A DNA stretch of 64,000 nucleotides, taken from positions 62,001 through 126,000 of the forward strand of contig OZ252248.1 of assembly GCA_965249635.1 (NCBI GenBank). Direction: 5' to 3'. Positions 1 to 8,856 of this stretch are shown piece after piece; positions within the stretch are counted from its first letter, which is position 1; each line of letters opens with the position of its first letter. The stretch is from Rubrivivax sp965249635. GTDB lineage: Bacteria; Pseudomonadota; Gammaproteobacteria; Burkholderiales; Burkholderiaceae_C. The position numbers were made by a program, and so were the translations under genes. The notes under the pieces were generated by a model. The model had not been told where the DNA came from, made no database searches, and was given only the letters and a program-made list of their open reading frames with translations.

Positions 1-59
1 GTTCGAGTGGTCGGGTCTCTGCCGTCTTCGGTTCGCGCTTGCGAACAAGCCGTCAGCCT

Positions 60-881
60 TCAGGCACCGCCCACGCCGTTCCGAACCTTGCTTCTAACCA
101 CCTCAGGCCCGTGTCTGCTGGCGGGCCGCTCGTCCAGCGCGCGCATGCGTTGGCGTTCGGCCTGCTGCAGGTGGCCACGCATCGCCAGACGGGCTCGGGC
201 GGGGTTGCCAGTCACGACAGCTTCGAGGATCAGGCGATGCTCTTCCACGTTGTCGCGCTTTCGGCCCCGTGTCACGTAAAGCGACTCCATGCGCTTGCCC
301 AACGGGCCTTGACCCTGATCCCACAGCAGCTCAACGACCAGGGCCAACGCAGCGTTGCCACTGGCCCTGGCGATGAGGACGTGAAATTCACGGTCCGCCG
401 GAGGCTGGGGGCGGTTGGCCCGCATCTCGAGCTCAAGTTGAGCGAAGGCGTGCGCGATCGCGGCTCGTTGCGCAGGGCTTGCATATCGGGCGGCCAAGGC
501 CGCTGCTTCGGGCTCGATGACGAGGCGGGCGCGCAGCACGTCAAACGGAGACAGTTCACCTTCGACCACACCAAGTCCCGACGCTGTGTCCTTGTGCTGC
601 CTGCGTGCAGTACGACCGCGATGGCCCTCTGCGCTCGCGGATCCCAGGGCGCGCCGGCGCACATAGGCCCCCGAACCGAGCCGGATCTCCAGAACCCCCT
701 GCAGTTCGAGCGCGCTCAGCGCCTCGCGCAGTGAGCTGCGCGAAACCGTCAAGGACTGCGCAAGCTGACGTTCGGCCGGCAGTCTGCTGCCGGGTTTGAA
801 GGTGCCCGCCTCGATCAATTGAACGATCTCCTGGGCGATGCGCTCGTGCAATCGAGGCGCCTTGATGGGCTGGATGCTCAT
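60..881 (-). CDS. GntR family (FadR/FCD subfamily) transcriptional regulator
   Basis: A 273-residue GntR-type regulator. The N-terminal winged helix-turn-helix is seen in residues of the type RIAQEIVQLIEAGTFKPGSR followed by LPAERQLAQSLTVSRSSLRE, the hallmark of the family. The C-terminal part has the all-helical FCD effector domain (EPEAAALAARYASP, then REFHVLIARASGN, then EEHRLILEAVVTGN, positions that usually hold metal or carboxylate ligands). I chose the ATG at 881 (MSIQPIK) because the upstream extension to 926 has no family character. The gene diverges from a Bug receptor, and a palindrome lies in between, so it probably controls the receptor-sulfatase operon in response to a carboxylate. 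The ligand is unknown. Confidence 0.9.
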   Translation of the reverse strand: MSIQPIKAPRLHERIAQEIVQLIEAGTFKPGSRLPAERQLAQSLTVSRSSLREALSALELQGVLEIRLGSGAYVRRRALGSASAEGHRGRTARRQHKDTASGLGVVEGELSPFDVLRARLVIEPEAAALAARYASPAQRAAIAHAFAQLELEMRANRPQPPADREFHVLIARASGNAALALVVELLWDQGQGPLGKRMESLYVTRGRKRDNVEEHRLILEAVVTGNPARARLAMRGHLQQAERQRMRALDERPASRHGPEVVRSKVRNGVGGA

Positions 882-967
882 GGGAGCAAGTGTGCCGGCA
901 GCCGCATGCCGGGGCAACATCCGCAAGGGAAGTGCGCATTGACAGATCCGGTTCGCAGGGATAGATT

Positions 968-984
968 GGTCTGAAAATCAGACC
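968..984. promoter_or_regulatory. Probable GntR-family operator palindrome
   Basis: GGTCTGA, three A, TCAGACC is a perfect 7-bp inverted repeat with a 3-bp centre. It lies between the divergent GntR gene (start 881) and the Bug receptor gene (start 1053). FadR-subfamily regulators bind short palindromes resembling TGGT-N-ACCA, which fits. Assignment to this regulator is by position only. Confidence 0.6.
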
Positions 985-1052
985 GCATGCGCGTGCGGCG
1001 TTCGAAGTTCATCCCAACGCAGCCAGCGGCTCTGGCTGAAGGAGACAAACGC

Positions 1053-2045
1053 ATGAACCCGCTGAAGCATGCCGCCCGGTTGTTGGCAACCACCCTATCG
1101 CTCGCGCTGTTGGCGGTGCCCGTCGGCCAGGCCCAGGCCCAGCAGAGCTTTCCGTCCAAACCTGTGCGGTTTGTCGTGCCCTTTGCGCCCGGGGGCCAGT
1201 CCGACGTGGTGGCGCGGCTGGTGGCCGAAAAGCTCGCCTCGCGCTGGGGCCAGCCGGTGGTGGTGGACAACAAGGCTGGTGCGGCCACGACCATCGGTGC
1301 CGATCTGGTCGCCAAAGCGCCTGCCGACGGCTACACGATGTTGCTTGCGCCCGCGCCCTTTGTGATCACCCAGTACGCGTACCCCAAGCTGCCTTACGAC
1401 AGTCGGCGTGATTTCACGCCAGTGACTTTGCTGGTTACCAACCCGCTGGTCGTCGTCAGCAACCCTGCCAAGGTTCCCGGCAACACCATGGCAGCGCTGG
1501 TCGAGCACGCAAAGAAGACCCCTGGCGTCCTGCCTTACGGCACGCCAGGCAACGGGAGCCTGCCGCATCTGGCCGTGGAGCTGTTTCAGCTCCAAGCAGG
1601 CCTCCAGGCATTGCACGTTCCTTACAAGGGGGGAGGGCCCGCGGTCGTGGACCTGGTGGGCGGTCAGGTGGCCTTCATGTTTGCAAGTCCACTGGAGGTG
1701 ATGCAACACGTCACTTCGGGCAAGTTGCAGGCTCTGGCGATCTCTTCCGACCGGCGCGTGCCCTACTGGCCGCAGGTGCCGACGCTGAAGGAATCGGGCT
1801 ACCCCGAGTACGAGGCCTACGCATGGTTCGGCGTCGTCGTTGCGGCCGCCACTCCCAAGGACATCGTCGCAAAGATGAATGCCGATATCGTCGATGTGCT
1901 GCGCCAGCCCGACATGGTGGAGCGGCTGCGGAACCTGGGTGCAGACGTTGCGGCCACCTCGGTCGAGGAGTTCGGCCGCTTCCTCAACGCTGAGCATGCG
2001 CGCTGGTCCACCGCCGTCAAGGCCGCCAAAGTGACGGTGCAATGA
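1053..2045 (+). CDS. Bug/TctC-family tripartite tricarboxylate transporter receptor
   Basis: A 330-residue periplasmic binding protein of the Bug (TctC) family. A Sec-type signal peptide ends near GQAQAQQ; mature family motifs are PSKPVRFVVPFAPGGQSDVV, the LHVPYKGGGPAVVDLVGGQV loop that contacts the carboxylate, and FPSKP-type start. The ATG at 1053 is preceded by AAGGAG at 1039-1044; a longer frame from 987 lacks this. Its stop overlaps the next sulfatase start by 4 bases (ATGA), so the two are translationally coupled. No TctA or TctB membrane genes are nearby, as is usual for the many orphan Bug receptors of Burkholderiales. The ligand may be a carboxylate made available by the sulfatase; this is inference. 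Confidence 0.92.
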   Translation: MNPLKHAARLLATTLSLALLAVPVGQAQAQQSFPSKPVRFVVPFAPGGQSDVVARLVAEKLASRWGQPVVVDNKAGAATTIGADLVAKAPADGYTMLLAPAPFVITQYAYPKLPYDSRRDFTPVTLLVTNPLVVVSNPAKVPGNTMAALVEHAKKTPGVLPYGTPGNGSLPHLAVELFQLQAGLQALHVPYKGGGPAVVDLVGGQVAFMFASPLEVMQHVTSGKLQALAISSDRRVPYWPQVPTLKESGYPEYEAYAWFGVVVAAATPKDIVAKMNADIVDVLRQPDMVERLRNLGADVAATSVEEFGRFLNAEHARWSTAVKAAKVTVQ

Positions 2046-4330
2046 AGACCTACCCCGAGGGCGGCCGCTTCAACGGCCGGATCGAGCGCACCGCGGGGCA
2101 GTCCGAGCCCGCCTGGCCCCAAGCGCCCAAGGCGCGGCCAGGCGCACCCAACGTCATCGTCTTTCTGCTCGACGATGTGGGCTTCGCGCAACTCGGCTGC
2201 TATGGCTCGGATATCAGCACGCCGAACATGGATCGCCTGGCCGCCGGTGGGCTGCGCTACCGCGACTTCCACACCACCGCCATCTGCTCGCCCACCCGCG
2301 CCTGCCTGCTCACCGGGCGCAACCACCACTCCAACGGCGTGGGGATCATCCAGGAAATGGCTACCGGCTACCCGGGCTACAACGGCATGATCCCGAAGGA
2401 GAACGGTTTCCTGTCGGAGATGCTGCTGGCCCAGGGCTATGCCACCTTTGCCATCGGCAAGTGGCACCTGACGCTGGCAGCCGAGTACGCCTCGGGTGCG
2501 TCCAAGGCGCGCTGGCCGCTGTCGCGCGGCTTTGAGCGTTTCTACGGCTTCCTCGGCGGCAAGACCAACCAGTGGTCGCCCACGCTGGTGCATGACAGCC
2601 ACTACATCGACCCGCCACGCAGCTGGAAGGAGGGCTATCACCTCAACGCCGACCTGGCCGATCAGGCCCTGCGCTACATCACCGACCTGCGCACGGTGGC
2701 GCCCGACAAGCCCTTCTTCATGTACTACTGCCTGGGGGCCGGGCATGCGCCGCACCAGTGCGAGCCCGAGTGGATCGAGCGTTACCGCGGCCGGTTCGAC
2801 GCCGGCTGGGACGCTTGGCGCGAGACCGTATTCGCGCGCCAGCTCCAGATGGGCATCGTGCCGCCAAACACCGTGCTCAGCGAGCGCCCGCCCTGGGTGC
2901 GCGCCTGGGGCAGTCTGTCGGCCGACGAGCGGCGCCTCTACGCGCGCCAGATGGAAGTCTTCGCCGGCTTCATGGAGCAGACCGATCACCACATCGGCCG
3001 CGTCATCGACGCCTTGGAGCGCCGCGGCGAACTCGACAACACGCTGATCCTGCTGGCGTCGGACAACGGCGCGTCGGCCGAGGGCGGGGAGCACGGCTCC
3101 TTCAACGAGTGCCAGTTCCCGAACCGCATCGAGCCCACCGTGGCCGATAACCTGAAGCACCTGGACGAGTGGGGCAGCGTCAAGTCCTTTGCCAACTATG
3201 CCTGGGGCTGGGCCTGGGCCGGCAATACGCCGCTGCGCCGCTGGAAGCGCTACCTGCACCAGGGCGGCATGAGCGACCCGCTGATCGTGCACTGGCCACG
3301 CGGCATCAGCGCCCGCGGCGAGGTGCGATCGCAGTACGTGCACGTGGTCGATGTCACGCCCACCATCCTGGAGGCCCTGGGCCTTCAACCACCCGCGGTG
3401 CTGAACCATGTGCCGCAGCGTCCGCTCGAAGGTGTCAGCTTCGCCCACTCCTTCGCCGACGGGCAGGCGCCCACCCACAAGCGTGTGCAGTACTACGAGA
3501 TGATCGCTTCGCGCGCGATCTGGGCCGACGGCTGGAAGGCCGTGGTCGAGCAGCCGCAGGGCGAGATGCTGAGCGACGAGATGCTGTCGCAACAGAAGTG
3601 GGAGCTGTACCACGTCGCCGAGGATTTCTCAGAAACGCGAGACCTCGCCGCTGAGCACCCGGACAAGCTCGCTCGCCTGGTCGAGCAGTGGTGGGCCGAG
3701 GCCGGCAAGTACAACGTGCTGCCGCTGGACTCGCGTATGCAGCTGCGCATGGGCGAGCGCAAGCCCGGCAGCCGTGCGCCTGGGCGGCGCCACGTCTTCG
3801 AGCCCGGTGGCGCGCCGCAGTTCGAGTACACCGCCGTGAACTTGAAAAACCGCTCGCATTCGATAACGGCCGAAGTGAGTATCCCGTCGGAGGGCGTGCA
3901 AGGCGTCTTGTTCGCACACGGCAGCTGGTTTTCGGGCTATTCGCTCTACGTCAAGGACGACCGCCTGGTCTACGTGCACAACTACCTCGGGCTGCAGGAG
4001 TACCGCATCACATCGACCGAGTCTTTGCCGCGCGGCGACTGCGAACTCGCCTTTGTCTTCACCCGCACCGGCGAGCACTGCGGCCATGGCCGACTGCTCG
4101 TCAATGGGCGCGAGGTTGGCGCGGGCGAGTTCCCGCGCACCATCCCGGCCGTGATCGAAACCTCGGGCGAGGGCCAGTGCTGTGGCTACGACAGCGGGCT
4201 GCCCGTGACCGAGGACTACGAGGCGCCGTTTCGCTTTACCGGCCTGTTGCGCCAGGTGGTTGTCGAGGTCGAGCCTGGGCCGGGCGAGGACTTCGAGGCC
4301 CAGGTGCGAGCCGCGTTCACCGACCATTAG
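2042..4330 (+). CDS. Arylsulfatase, long form with C-terminal extension
   Basis: A 762-residue type I sulfatase. The activation signature CSPTR starts at Cys82, which would be converted to formylglycine, followed by LLTGRNHH. Metal ligands are seen in NVIVFLLDDVG near residue 44, and in the later LLASDNGAS block. The sulfatase domain ends near residue 560. The remaining 190 or so residues (from about FEYTAVNLKNRSHSITAEV) look like a beta-rich domain of the type at the end of long bacterial arylsulfatases of 750-790 residues. No signal peptide is evident at the N-terminus, so it is probably cytoplasmic or exported by an unrecognised route. It overlaps the upstream receptor gene by 4 bases. The substrate is unknown. 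Confidence 0.9.
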   Translation: MKTYPEGGRFNGRIERTAGQSEPAWPQAPKARPGAPNVIVFLLDDVGFAQLGCYGSDISTPNMDRLAAGGLRYRDFHTTAICSPTRACLLTGRNHHSNGVGIIQEMATGYPGYNGMIPKENGFLSEMLLAQGYATFAIGKWHLTLAAEYASGASKARWPLSRGFERFYGFLGGKTNQWSPTLVHDSHYIDPPRSWKEGYHLNADLADQALRYITDLRTVAPDKPFFMYYCLGAGHAPHQCEPEWIERYRGRFDAGWDAWRETVFARQLQMGIVPPNTVLSERPPWVRAWGSLSADERRLYARQMEVFAGFMEQTDHHIGRVIDALERRGELDNTLILLASDNGASAEGGEHGSFNECQFPNRIEPTVADNLKHLDEWGSVKSFANYAWGWAWAGNTPLRRWKRYLHQGGMSDPLIVHWPRGISARGEVRSQYVHVVDVTPTILEALGLQPPAVLNHVPQRPLEGVSFAHSFADGQAPTHKRVQYYEMIASRAIWADGWKAVVEQPQGEMLSDEMLSQQKWELYHVAEDFSETRDLAAEHPDKLARLVEQWWAEAGKYNVLPLDSRMQLRMGERKPGSRAPGRRHVFEPGGAPQFEYTAVNLKNRSHSITAEVSIPSEGVQGVLFAHGSWFSGYSLYVKDDRLVYVHNYLGLQEYRITSTESLPRGDCELAFVFTRTGEHCGHGRLLVNGREVGAGEFPRTIPAVIETSGEGQCCGYDSGLPVTEDYEAPFRFTGLLRQVVVEVEPGPGEDFEAQVRAAFTDH

Positions 4331-4420
4331 CCCCCACCGAACCCGACATCGCCTCACCGGCACACCGAGCTCGAGCCACCGCGCACACGCTGACGGGCGA
4401 CAGGCCCGAAGGAGACAAAG

Positions 4421-5377
4421 ATGGACCGCAGACAAGTGATGCTGAGTGCCGGCCTGGCTGTGGCGGGGCTGCCGGCGGCCAGAGCGCAGTCATGGCCCGA
4501 CAAGCCGCTGAAGCTGATCGTTCCCTATCCGCCGGGCGGCAACACCGACATCGTCGGACGCATCTACGCGCAACGGCTTTCCGAGCGGTTGAAAGTGCCG
4601 GTGGTGGTCGACAACCGCGGCGGCGCGGCCGGGGCGATCGGCGCTGCCGCTGCGGCGAAGTCGCCAGCGGATGGCTACACGCTGGTCATCGGCGACTCGG
4701 GCTCCCTGATCATCGCGGCCCTTGCCAACCCAAACCTACCCTACGCGCCACTGAAGGACTTCGATTCGATCAGCCTGGTCAGTTCGGTTTCCATCGTCGT
4801 GTGTGTGCGCCCCGACTCACCCATCCGTGACATGGCCGATCTGCTGGCGCGCGTTCGCGCGCAGCCGGGCCGCCTGACCTTGGGCACGGCCGGCATCGGC
4901 GGTCCGGCGCACCTGGCCTACGAACTGCTGGCGTCGATGACGGGCATCCAGATGCTGCACGTGCCCTACAAGGGTGGCGCGGCAGCGACCACGGCCGCCA
5001 TCAGCGGTGAGGTTGATGTGATGATCGACGGCGCGGCCTTCGCGCAGGTCAAGGCGGGACGCCTTCGCGCCATCGCCGTCACCGGGCCACGCCTGGCGGC
5101 TCTGCCCGAGGTTCCCGGCATCGGCGAGACGGTGAAGGGCTTCGAGTTTACGAACTGGTGGGGCTTTCTTGCGCCAGCCGGCGCGCCGACCGAGGTCGTG
5201 CGCCGACTGAACGAGGAGTTCACCACCATCGCCGCACTGCCTGAGGTGCAGGAAAGGCTCACCGCCCTCGGACTCGCCGCGCGCCACAGCACGCCTCAGC
5301 AGTTCGGTGAATTTCTGCGCGCCGAGACGGACAAAATCGCCGGGGTCGTCCGATCCGCCGGCATCAAGCTGAGCTGA
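4421..5377 (+). CDS. Bug/TctC-family receptor (second copy)
   Basis: A 318-residue Bug-family periplasmic binding protein. The start MDRRQVMLSAGLAVAGLPAA, then RAQSWPDKP, has an arginine pair before a hydrophobic stretch, resembling a Tat signal, unlike the Sec-type signal of the receptor at 1053. Core motifs are LKLIVPYPPGGNTDIVGRIY and MLHVPYKGGAAATTAAISGE. A GAAGGAGAC ribosome site precedes the ATG. The gene sits 90 bases after the first sulfatase and 6 bases before the second, continuing the receptor-sulfatase alternation. The Tat assignment is a reading of the N-terminus only. Confidence 0.92.
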   Translation: MDRRQVMLSAGLAVAGLPAARAQSWPDKPLKLIVPYPPGGNTDIVGRIYAQRLSERLKVPVVVDNRGGAAGAIGAAAAAKSPADGYTLVIGDSGSLIIAALANPNLPYAPLKDFDSISLVSSVSIVVCVRPDSPIRDMADLLARVRAQPGRLTLGTAGIGGPAHLAYELLASMTGIQMLHVPYKGGAAATTAAISGEVDVMIDGAAFAQVKAGRLRAIAVTGPRLAALPEVPGIGETVKGFEFTNWWGFLAPAGAPTEVVRRLNEEFTTIAALPEVQERLTALGLAARHSTPQQFGEFLRAETDKIAGVVRSAGIKLS

Positions 5378-5383
5378 GACGCC

Positions 5384-6862
5384 ATGAGTCGCCGCCGACC
5401 CAACATCCTCTGGTATTGCACCGATCAACAGCGCTGGGACACGATCCACGCGCTCGGTCAGGCGCACATCGCCACGCCAACGATTGACAGCTTGTGCGAC
5501 CGGGGCGTCGCATTCACACGTGCGTACACACAAAGCCCGATCTGCACCCCGGCCCGGGCCAGTTTTCTCACAGGCCGCTACCCGGCTTCGCACCACGTCT
5601 ACCGCAACGGCAACGCCTGGTTTCCAGCGAACGAAGTGCTGGTGCCACGCTTGTTTGCAGACGCGGGCTACGACTGCGGCCTTGTCGGCAAACTGCACCT
5701 GACCGCGGCGAAGTACTACGAGAAGCGTCCCGACGACGGCTACCGCGTCTTTCACTGGAGCCACCACCCGCACCCGGATTTCACACGGGGGCATGACTAC
5801 GAAAACTGGCTGCGACACGAAAAGAAGGTCGACCCGGTGGATCTGTACGCACCGCACAACGCCTTCTGTGGCCCTGGCGTTGCGGCCGAATACCACCAGA
5901 GCACCTGGGTCAGCGAGATGGCCATCCGGTTCATCACCGAACAACGTGAAGGCCCATGGCTGTTGTCGTTGAATCCGTTTGACCCGCATGCACCTTTCGA
6001 TGCGCCACCCGAATACCTCGCCCGCGTGAATGCCGAGTCCCTTCCGATGCCGCTGTTTCGCGACAGTGACATCGAGCGCCAGCGCGCCTTTGCAGCGATC
6101 GATCAACAGACCAAGGTCGCGGTGGATCCACGGCTGCGCCAAAAGCTCCGGGCCGTGGTCGAGACCGAGCATGACTTGGTCGCCTCGGCCCCTCCGCTCG
6201 CCTATGACGCGCTGGAGGTCAAGGCCAACTACTACGCGATGATCATGCTGATCGACGATCAGTTGCAGCGCATCGTCGACGTGCTGCGAGCGACCGGCCA
6301 GCTCGATGACACGATCATCGTCTTCATGAGCGATCACGGTGAACTTCTCGGCGACCATGGCTTGATCCTCAAGGGTTGCCGTTTCTTTGATGGCTTGGTG
6401 CGCGTTCCCCTGGTCTTCTCCTGGCCTGGAGAACTGCGCGAAGGTCTGCAGAGCAACGCGCTTGTCGAGACGGTGGATGTCGCACCGACATTGCTCGAGG
6501 CAGCCGGCCTGCCCGTGCCTGCTGCGATGCAGGGCCGCTCACTGATGCCCCTGATGCGCGGACAGGTCGAACCGCACCAGCACAAGGCGAACGTCATCAG
6601 CGAGTTCAAAGACTCCATTGGCGGTCCGCAACACGCCGATCACAGCCATGGTTCCATGGTGTTCGACGGTCGCTTCAAGAGCGTGGTCTATCACGGCCAC
6701 CGTATCGGTGAGCTTTACGACACCGAGTCCGATCCGGGCGAATTCAACAACCTCTGGGACGATCCCGGCGCTCGTGAGTTGAAGCTTGAGCGGCTGAAGG
6801 CACACCTGGATGCGCTGATGGCCACGGTCAGCGCAGGACCCGAGCGGGCTGTGGCGTATTGA
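5384..6862 (+). CDS. Sulfatase (choline-sulfatase/N-sulfatase-like)
   Basis: A 492-residue type I sulfatase. The maturation motif CTPAR starts at Cys54 in SPICTPARASFLTGRYPAS. The N-terminal metal site is NILWYCTDQQRWDT, with the DQQR pattern typical of the choline-sulfatase and iduronate-sulfatase branch. The C-terminal metal site is VFMSDHGELLGDHGL, and the end VVYHGHRIGELYDTESDPGE is the usual terminal block. It has no signal peptide, so it probably acts in the cytoplasm. It follows the second receptor by 6 bases and closes this operon. The substrate cannot be told from sequence. Confidence 0.9.
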   Translation: MSRRRPNILWYCTDQQRWDTIHALGQAHIATPTIDSLCDRGVAFTRAYTQSPICTPARASFLTGRYPASHHVYRNGNAWFPANEVLVPRLFADAGYDCGLVGKLHLTAAKYYEKRPDDGYRVFHWSHHPHPDFTRGHDYENWLRHEKKVDPVDLYAPHNAFCGPGVAAEYHQSTWVSEMAIRFITEQREGPWLLSLNPFDPHAPFDAPPEYLARVNAESLPMPLFRDSDIERQRAFAAIDQQTKVAVDPRLRQKLRAVVETEHDLVASAPPLAYDALEVKANYYAMIMLIDDQLQRIVDVLRATGQLDDTIIVFMSDHGELLGDHGLILKGCRFFDGLVRVPLVFSWPGELREGLQSNALVETVDVAPTLLEAAGLPVPAAMQGRSLMPLMRGQVEPHQHKANVISEFKDSIGGPQHADHSHGSMVFDGRFKSVVYHGHRIGELYDTESDPGEFNNLWDDPGARELKLERLKAHLDALMATVSAGPERAVAY

Positions 6863-6950
6863 CGGCTCAGAGCCACTGATCGCAAAACACTCGCTGCCGT
6901 CCTCAACGGCGATCGTTGATCGCGTCAGGCGCTTGAACTTCGCCACCACC

Positions 6951-7538
6951 ATGACCGTACCTACGCTCACAGGGTCCTTTGTGACGCTTCGCCCAATGGA
7001 GTCATTGGATGCACAAGCCATGGTGTTGGCTGCATCTGATGGTCAGCTGTGGCAGCTCCCATTCACGGTCGTGCCGTCTGCCGAGACCATTCAAGCCTAT
7101 GTTGCCAAGGCTCTGGCCGGGCGTGATGCGGGCACCGTCTGGCCCTTTGTGGTCGTTGCCCAGACCACTCAAGCTGTGATCGGCTCGACTCGATTTTGGA
7201 AGATGGATCGAGAGAACTTGAAACTCGAGATCGGTCACACCTGGTTCGGGGCTTCCTGGCACGGCACGGGCGCCAATGTGGAAGCCAAGCTGCTGATGCT
7301 GAGCCACGCGTTCGAGAGCCTGTCGTGCGTTCGCGTGCAACTCACCACCGACGTGCTGAACACGCGGTCGCGGCAGGCCATTCTGCGACTGGGGGCCGTT
7401 GAAGAAGGCATCATCCGCAACGAGCGCATCATGCCCAACGGCCGCAAGAGAAGCTCAGTGCGATTCAGCATCATCGACACTGAATGGCCCCAGGTGCGCC
7501 AGACGCTCGAAGCCCGGCTGTGTCACAGAAGGACTTGA
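6951..7538 (+). CDS. GNAT family N-acetyltransferase (RimJ/RimL-like)
   Basis: A 195-residue GNAT protein of the ribosomal-protein/small-molecule acetyltransferase type. Family features are TLTGSFVTLRPMESLDAQAM at the start, the central IGHTWFGASWHGTGANVEAK region where the acetyl-CoA loop lies, and the end block LNTRSRQAILRLGAVEEGII. I chose the ATG at 6951 (MTVPTLTG) over a TTG at 6933. It lies 88 bases after the sulfatase gene and may or may not belong to that operon. The target is unknown. Confidence 0.8.
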   Translation: MTVPTLTGSFVTLRPMESLDAQAMVLAASDGQLWQLPFTVVPSAETIQAYVAKALAGRDAGTVWPFVVVAQTTQAVIGSTRFWKMDRENLKLEIGHTWFGASWHGTGANVEAKLLMLSHAFESLSCVRVQLTTDVLNTRSRQAILRLGAVEEGIIRNERIMPNGRKRSSVRFSIIDTEWPQVRQTLEARLCHRRT

Positions 7539-7917
7539 GGATCCGTTCCACCCTGTTTCGCCTTTTTCATCAAGTCGATTTCATCTCGATTGATCAAGCT
7601 TTGCACTCCCGGCTTACCGGCTTACCGGCTTAAGTGCGGCGCTTCTGGCCTTCCATGAAACGGAAGTCAGGCCGGGTCCATTTGTCCAGTCACCACCAAC
7701 TTGTGAGGTAACTGGAGCCAAAGCGGGATCATCAAGTTTGGCTTGCTGCACCGCCGATCAAGATCGGTACGGTCATCGTCCCGTGCTTGAGGGGTCTCTC
7801 AATTTCCTGCTGCGCCTGGGTCGCCGCGATGAACTTCAACTCAACGCTGCAGTTCGGTCAGAGCCCCGTACAGACTGCGAACAATTGAGCGACGCACACC
7901 TTGCTGGTGCTCTTCGG
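7539..7917. other. Intergenic region with no recognised gene
   Basis: These 379 bases lie between the convergent GNAT and formylglycine-generating-enzyme genes. Short open frames exist on both strands, but none has family character or a ribosome site. The only structure I can point to is a short tandem repeat at 7609-7632. Confidence 0.6.
7609..7632. repeat. Three tandem copies of the 8-mer CCGGCTTA
   Basis: The octamer CCGGCTTA occurs three times without a gap. Such an array is prone to slippage and may differ in copy number between strains. It lies outside any recognised gene, so no function is proposed. Confidence 0.85.
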
Positions 7918-8781
7918 TCACGTGGCTTGCCTGACGCAACGGAAGCCGATGTGGCCTGTCGACTCCAGGGCTGACTGCGAGTGTCTTGCGGCCGGGCGAT
8001 AGCGCTGGCAGTAGTTGACTGCGCACAGGTGCGAGCCGCCCTTGAGCACGCGGCTTCGTACCGCGGCGTTGGTGGGGGCGGTACAGCATCGGCGCACCAG
8101 GGCCTCGTCGCCCGACGTCGTCCAGGCATCGGCTGTCCACTCCCAAACATTACCGATCATGTCGTGCAGACCGTAGCCGTTGGCCGGGAAGGCGTCGACG
8201 GGCGACGTGAATAGCCAGCCGTCGGCCAAGGTGTTGTGCACTGGAAACGGACCCTGCCAGTAATTGGCCAGCATCAGCCCGTCTGGTGCGAGGGCGTTGC
8301 CCCAGGCGTACTCCGCGCCCTCCAGACCGCCGCGCGCGGCATATTCCCACTGCGCCTCCGTCGGCAACTGCTTGCCCGCCCAGCTGGCGTAAGCCTGCGC
8401 GTCTTCAGCGCTCACATGCACCACAGGGTGATGGTCCAGCCCTTCCAGGCTGCTGCCAGCCCCGCGCGGCCGATGCCAGCAGGCTTCGCGCTGCAGTTGC
8501 CACCACTGGGATGGGTCGCGCAGGTCGACCGGAGCGGCCGCCGGCATGAAAACGGCAGATCCGCTCGGCAGTCCGTCGTCGAGCCTACGCTCGGCCGTGG
8601 TCACGTGGCCCGTCGCCTGAACGAAGCGTGAGAAAGCGGCGTTGGTCACCGGCACCGTGTCGATCCAGAAGGCGTCGACTTGTGCCAGCCGCATGGGGCG
8701 TTCTTCGGGGTAGAAGCGCGCCGAGCCCATGCGGAACGTGCCGCCCGGCAGACGCACCATGCCGTCGTGCGAGGCACTCAT
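7918..8781 (-). CDS. Formylglycine-generating enzyme (SUMF1-type sulfatase activator)
   Basis: A 287-residue FGE-sulfatase-domain protein that would oxidise the motif cysteine of type I sulfatases to formylglycine, using oxygen and copper. Family blocks are MVRLPGGTFRMGS, the central HPVVHVSAEDAQAYASWAG with LPTEAQWEYAARGG, GNVWEWTAD, and the catalytic end KGGSHLCAVNYCQRYRPAAR. Both active-site cysteines (Cys253 and Cys258 in this numbering) are present, as in human SUMF1 and Streptomyces FGE; many relatives lack them. I chose the ATG at 8781, preceded by GGAAGGA. The gene diverges from a sulfatase, matching its expected role in activating all three sulfatases here. Confidence 0.93.
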   Translation of the reverse strand: MSASHDGMVRLPGGTFRMGSARFYPEERPMRLAQVDAFWIDTVPVTNAAFSRFVQATGHVTTAERRLDDGLPSGSAVFMPAAAPVDLRDPSQWWQLQREACWHRPRGAGSSLEGLDHHPVVHVSAEDAQAYASWAGKQLPTEAQWEYAARGGLEGAEYAWGNALAPDGLMLANYWQGPFPVHNTLADGWLFTSPVDAFPANGYGLHDMIGNVWEWTADAWTTSGDEALVRRCCTAPTNAAVRSRVLKGGSHLCAVNYCQRYRPAARHSQSALESTGHIGFRCVRQAT

Positions 8782-8795
8782 CGCAATCCTTCCAT

Positions 8796-8825
8796 TTGCA
8801 AGTATCTGACCTTGGCGCCTATCAT
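8796..8825 (+). promoter_or_regulatory. Predicted sigma-70 promoter of the third sulfatase gene
   Basis: TTGCAA at 8796-8801 and TATCAT at 8820-8825 are separated by 18 bases. Because an ATG at 8824 lies within this -10 element, the start codon must be further downstream, which supports the choice of 8857 for the sulfatase. Confidence 0.5.
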
Positions 8826-8856
8826 GCACCGGCCAGCCCCAACCTGCCGCACGACC

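Noticed and set aside
1817..3613. A 598-codon minus-strand frame opposite the first sulfatase
   Set aside because: It is antisense to a clear sulfatase with strong motifs; long antisense frames are expected at this G+C content.
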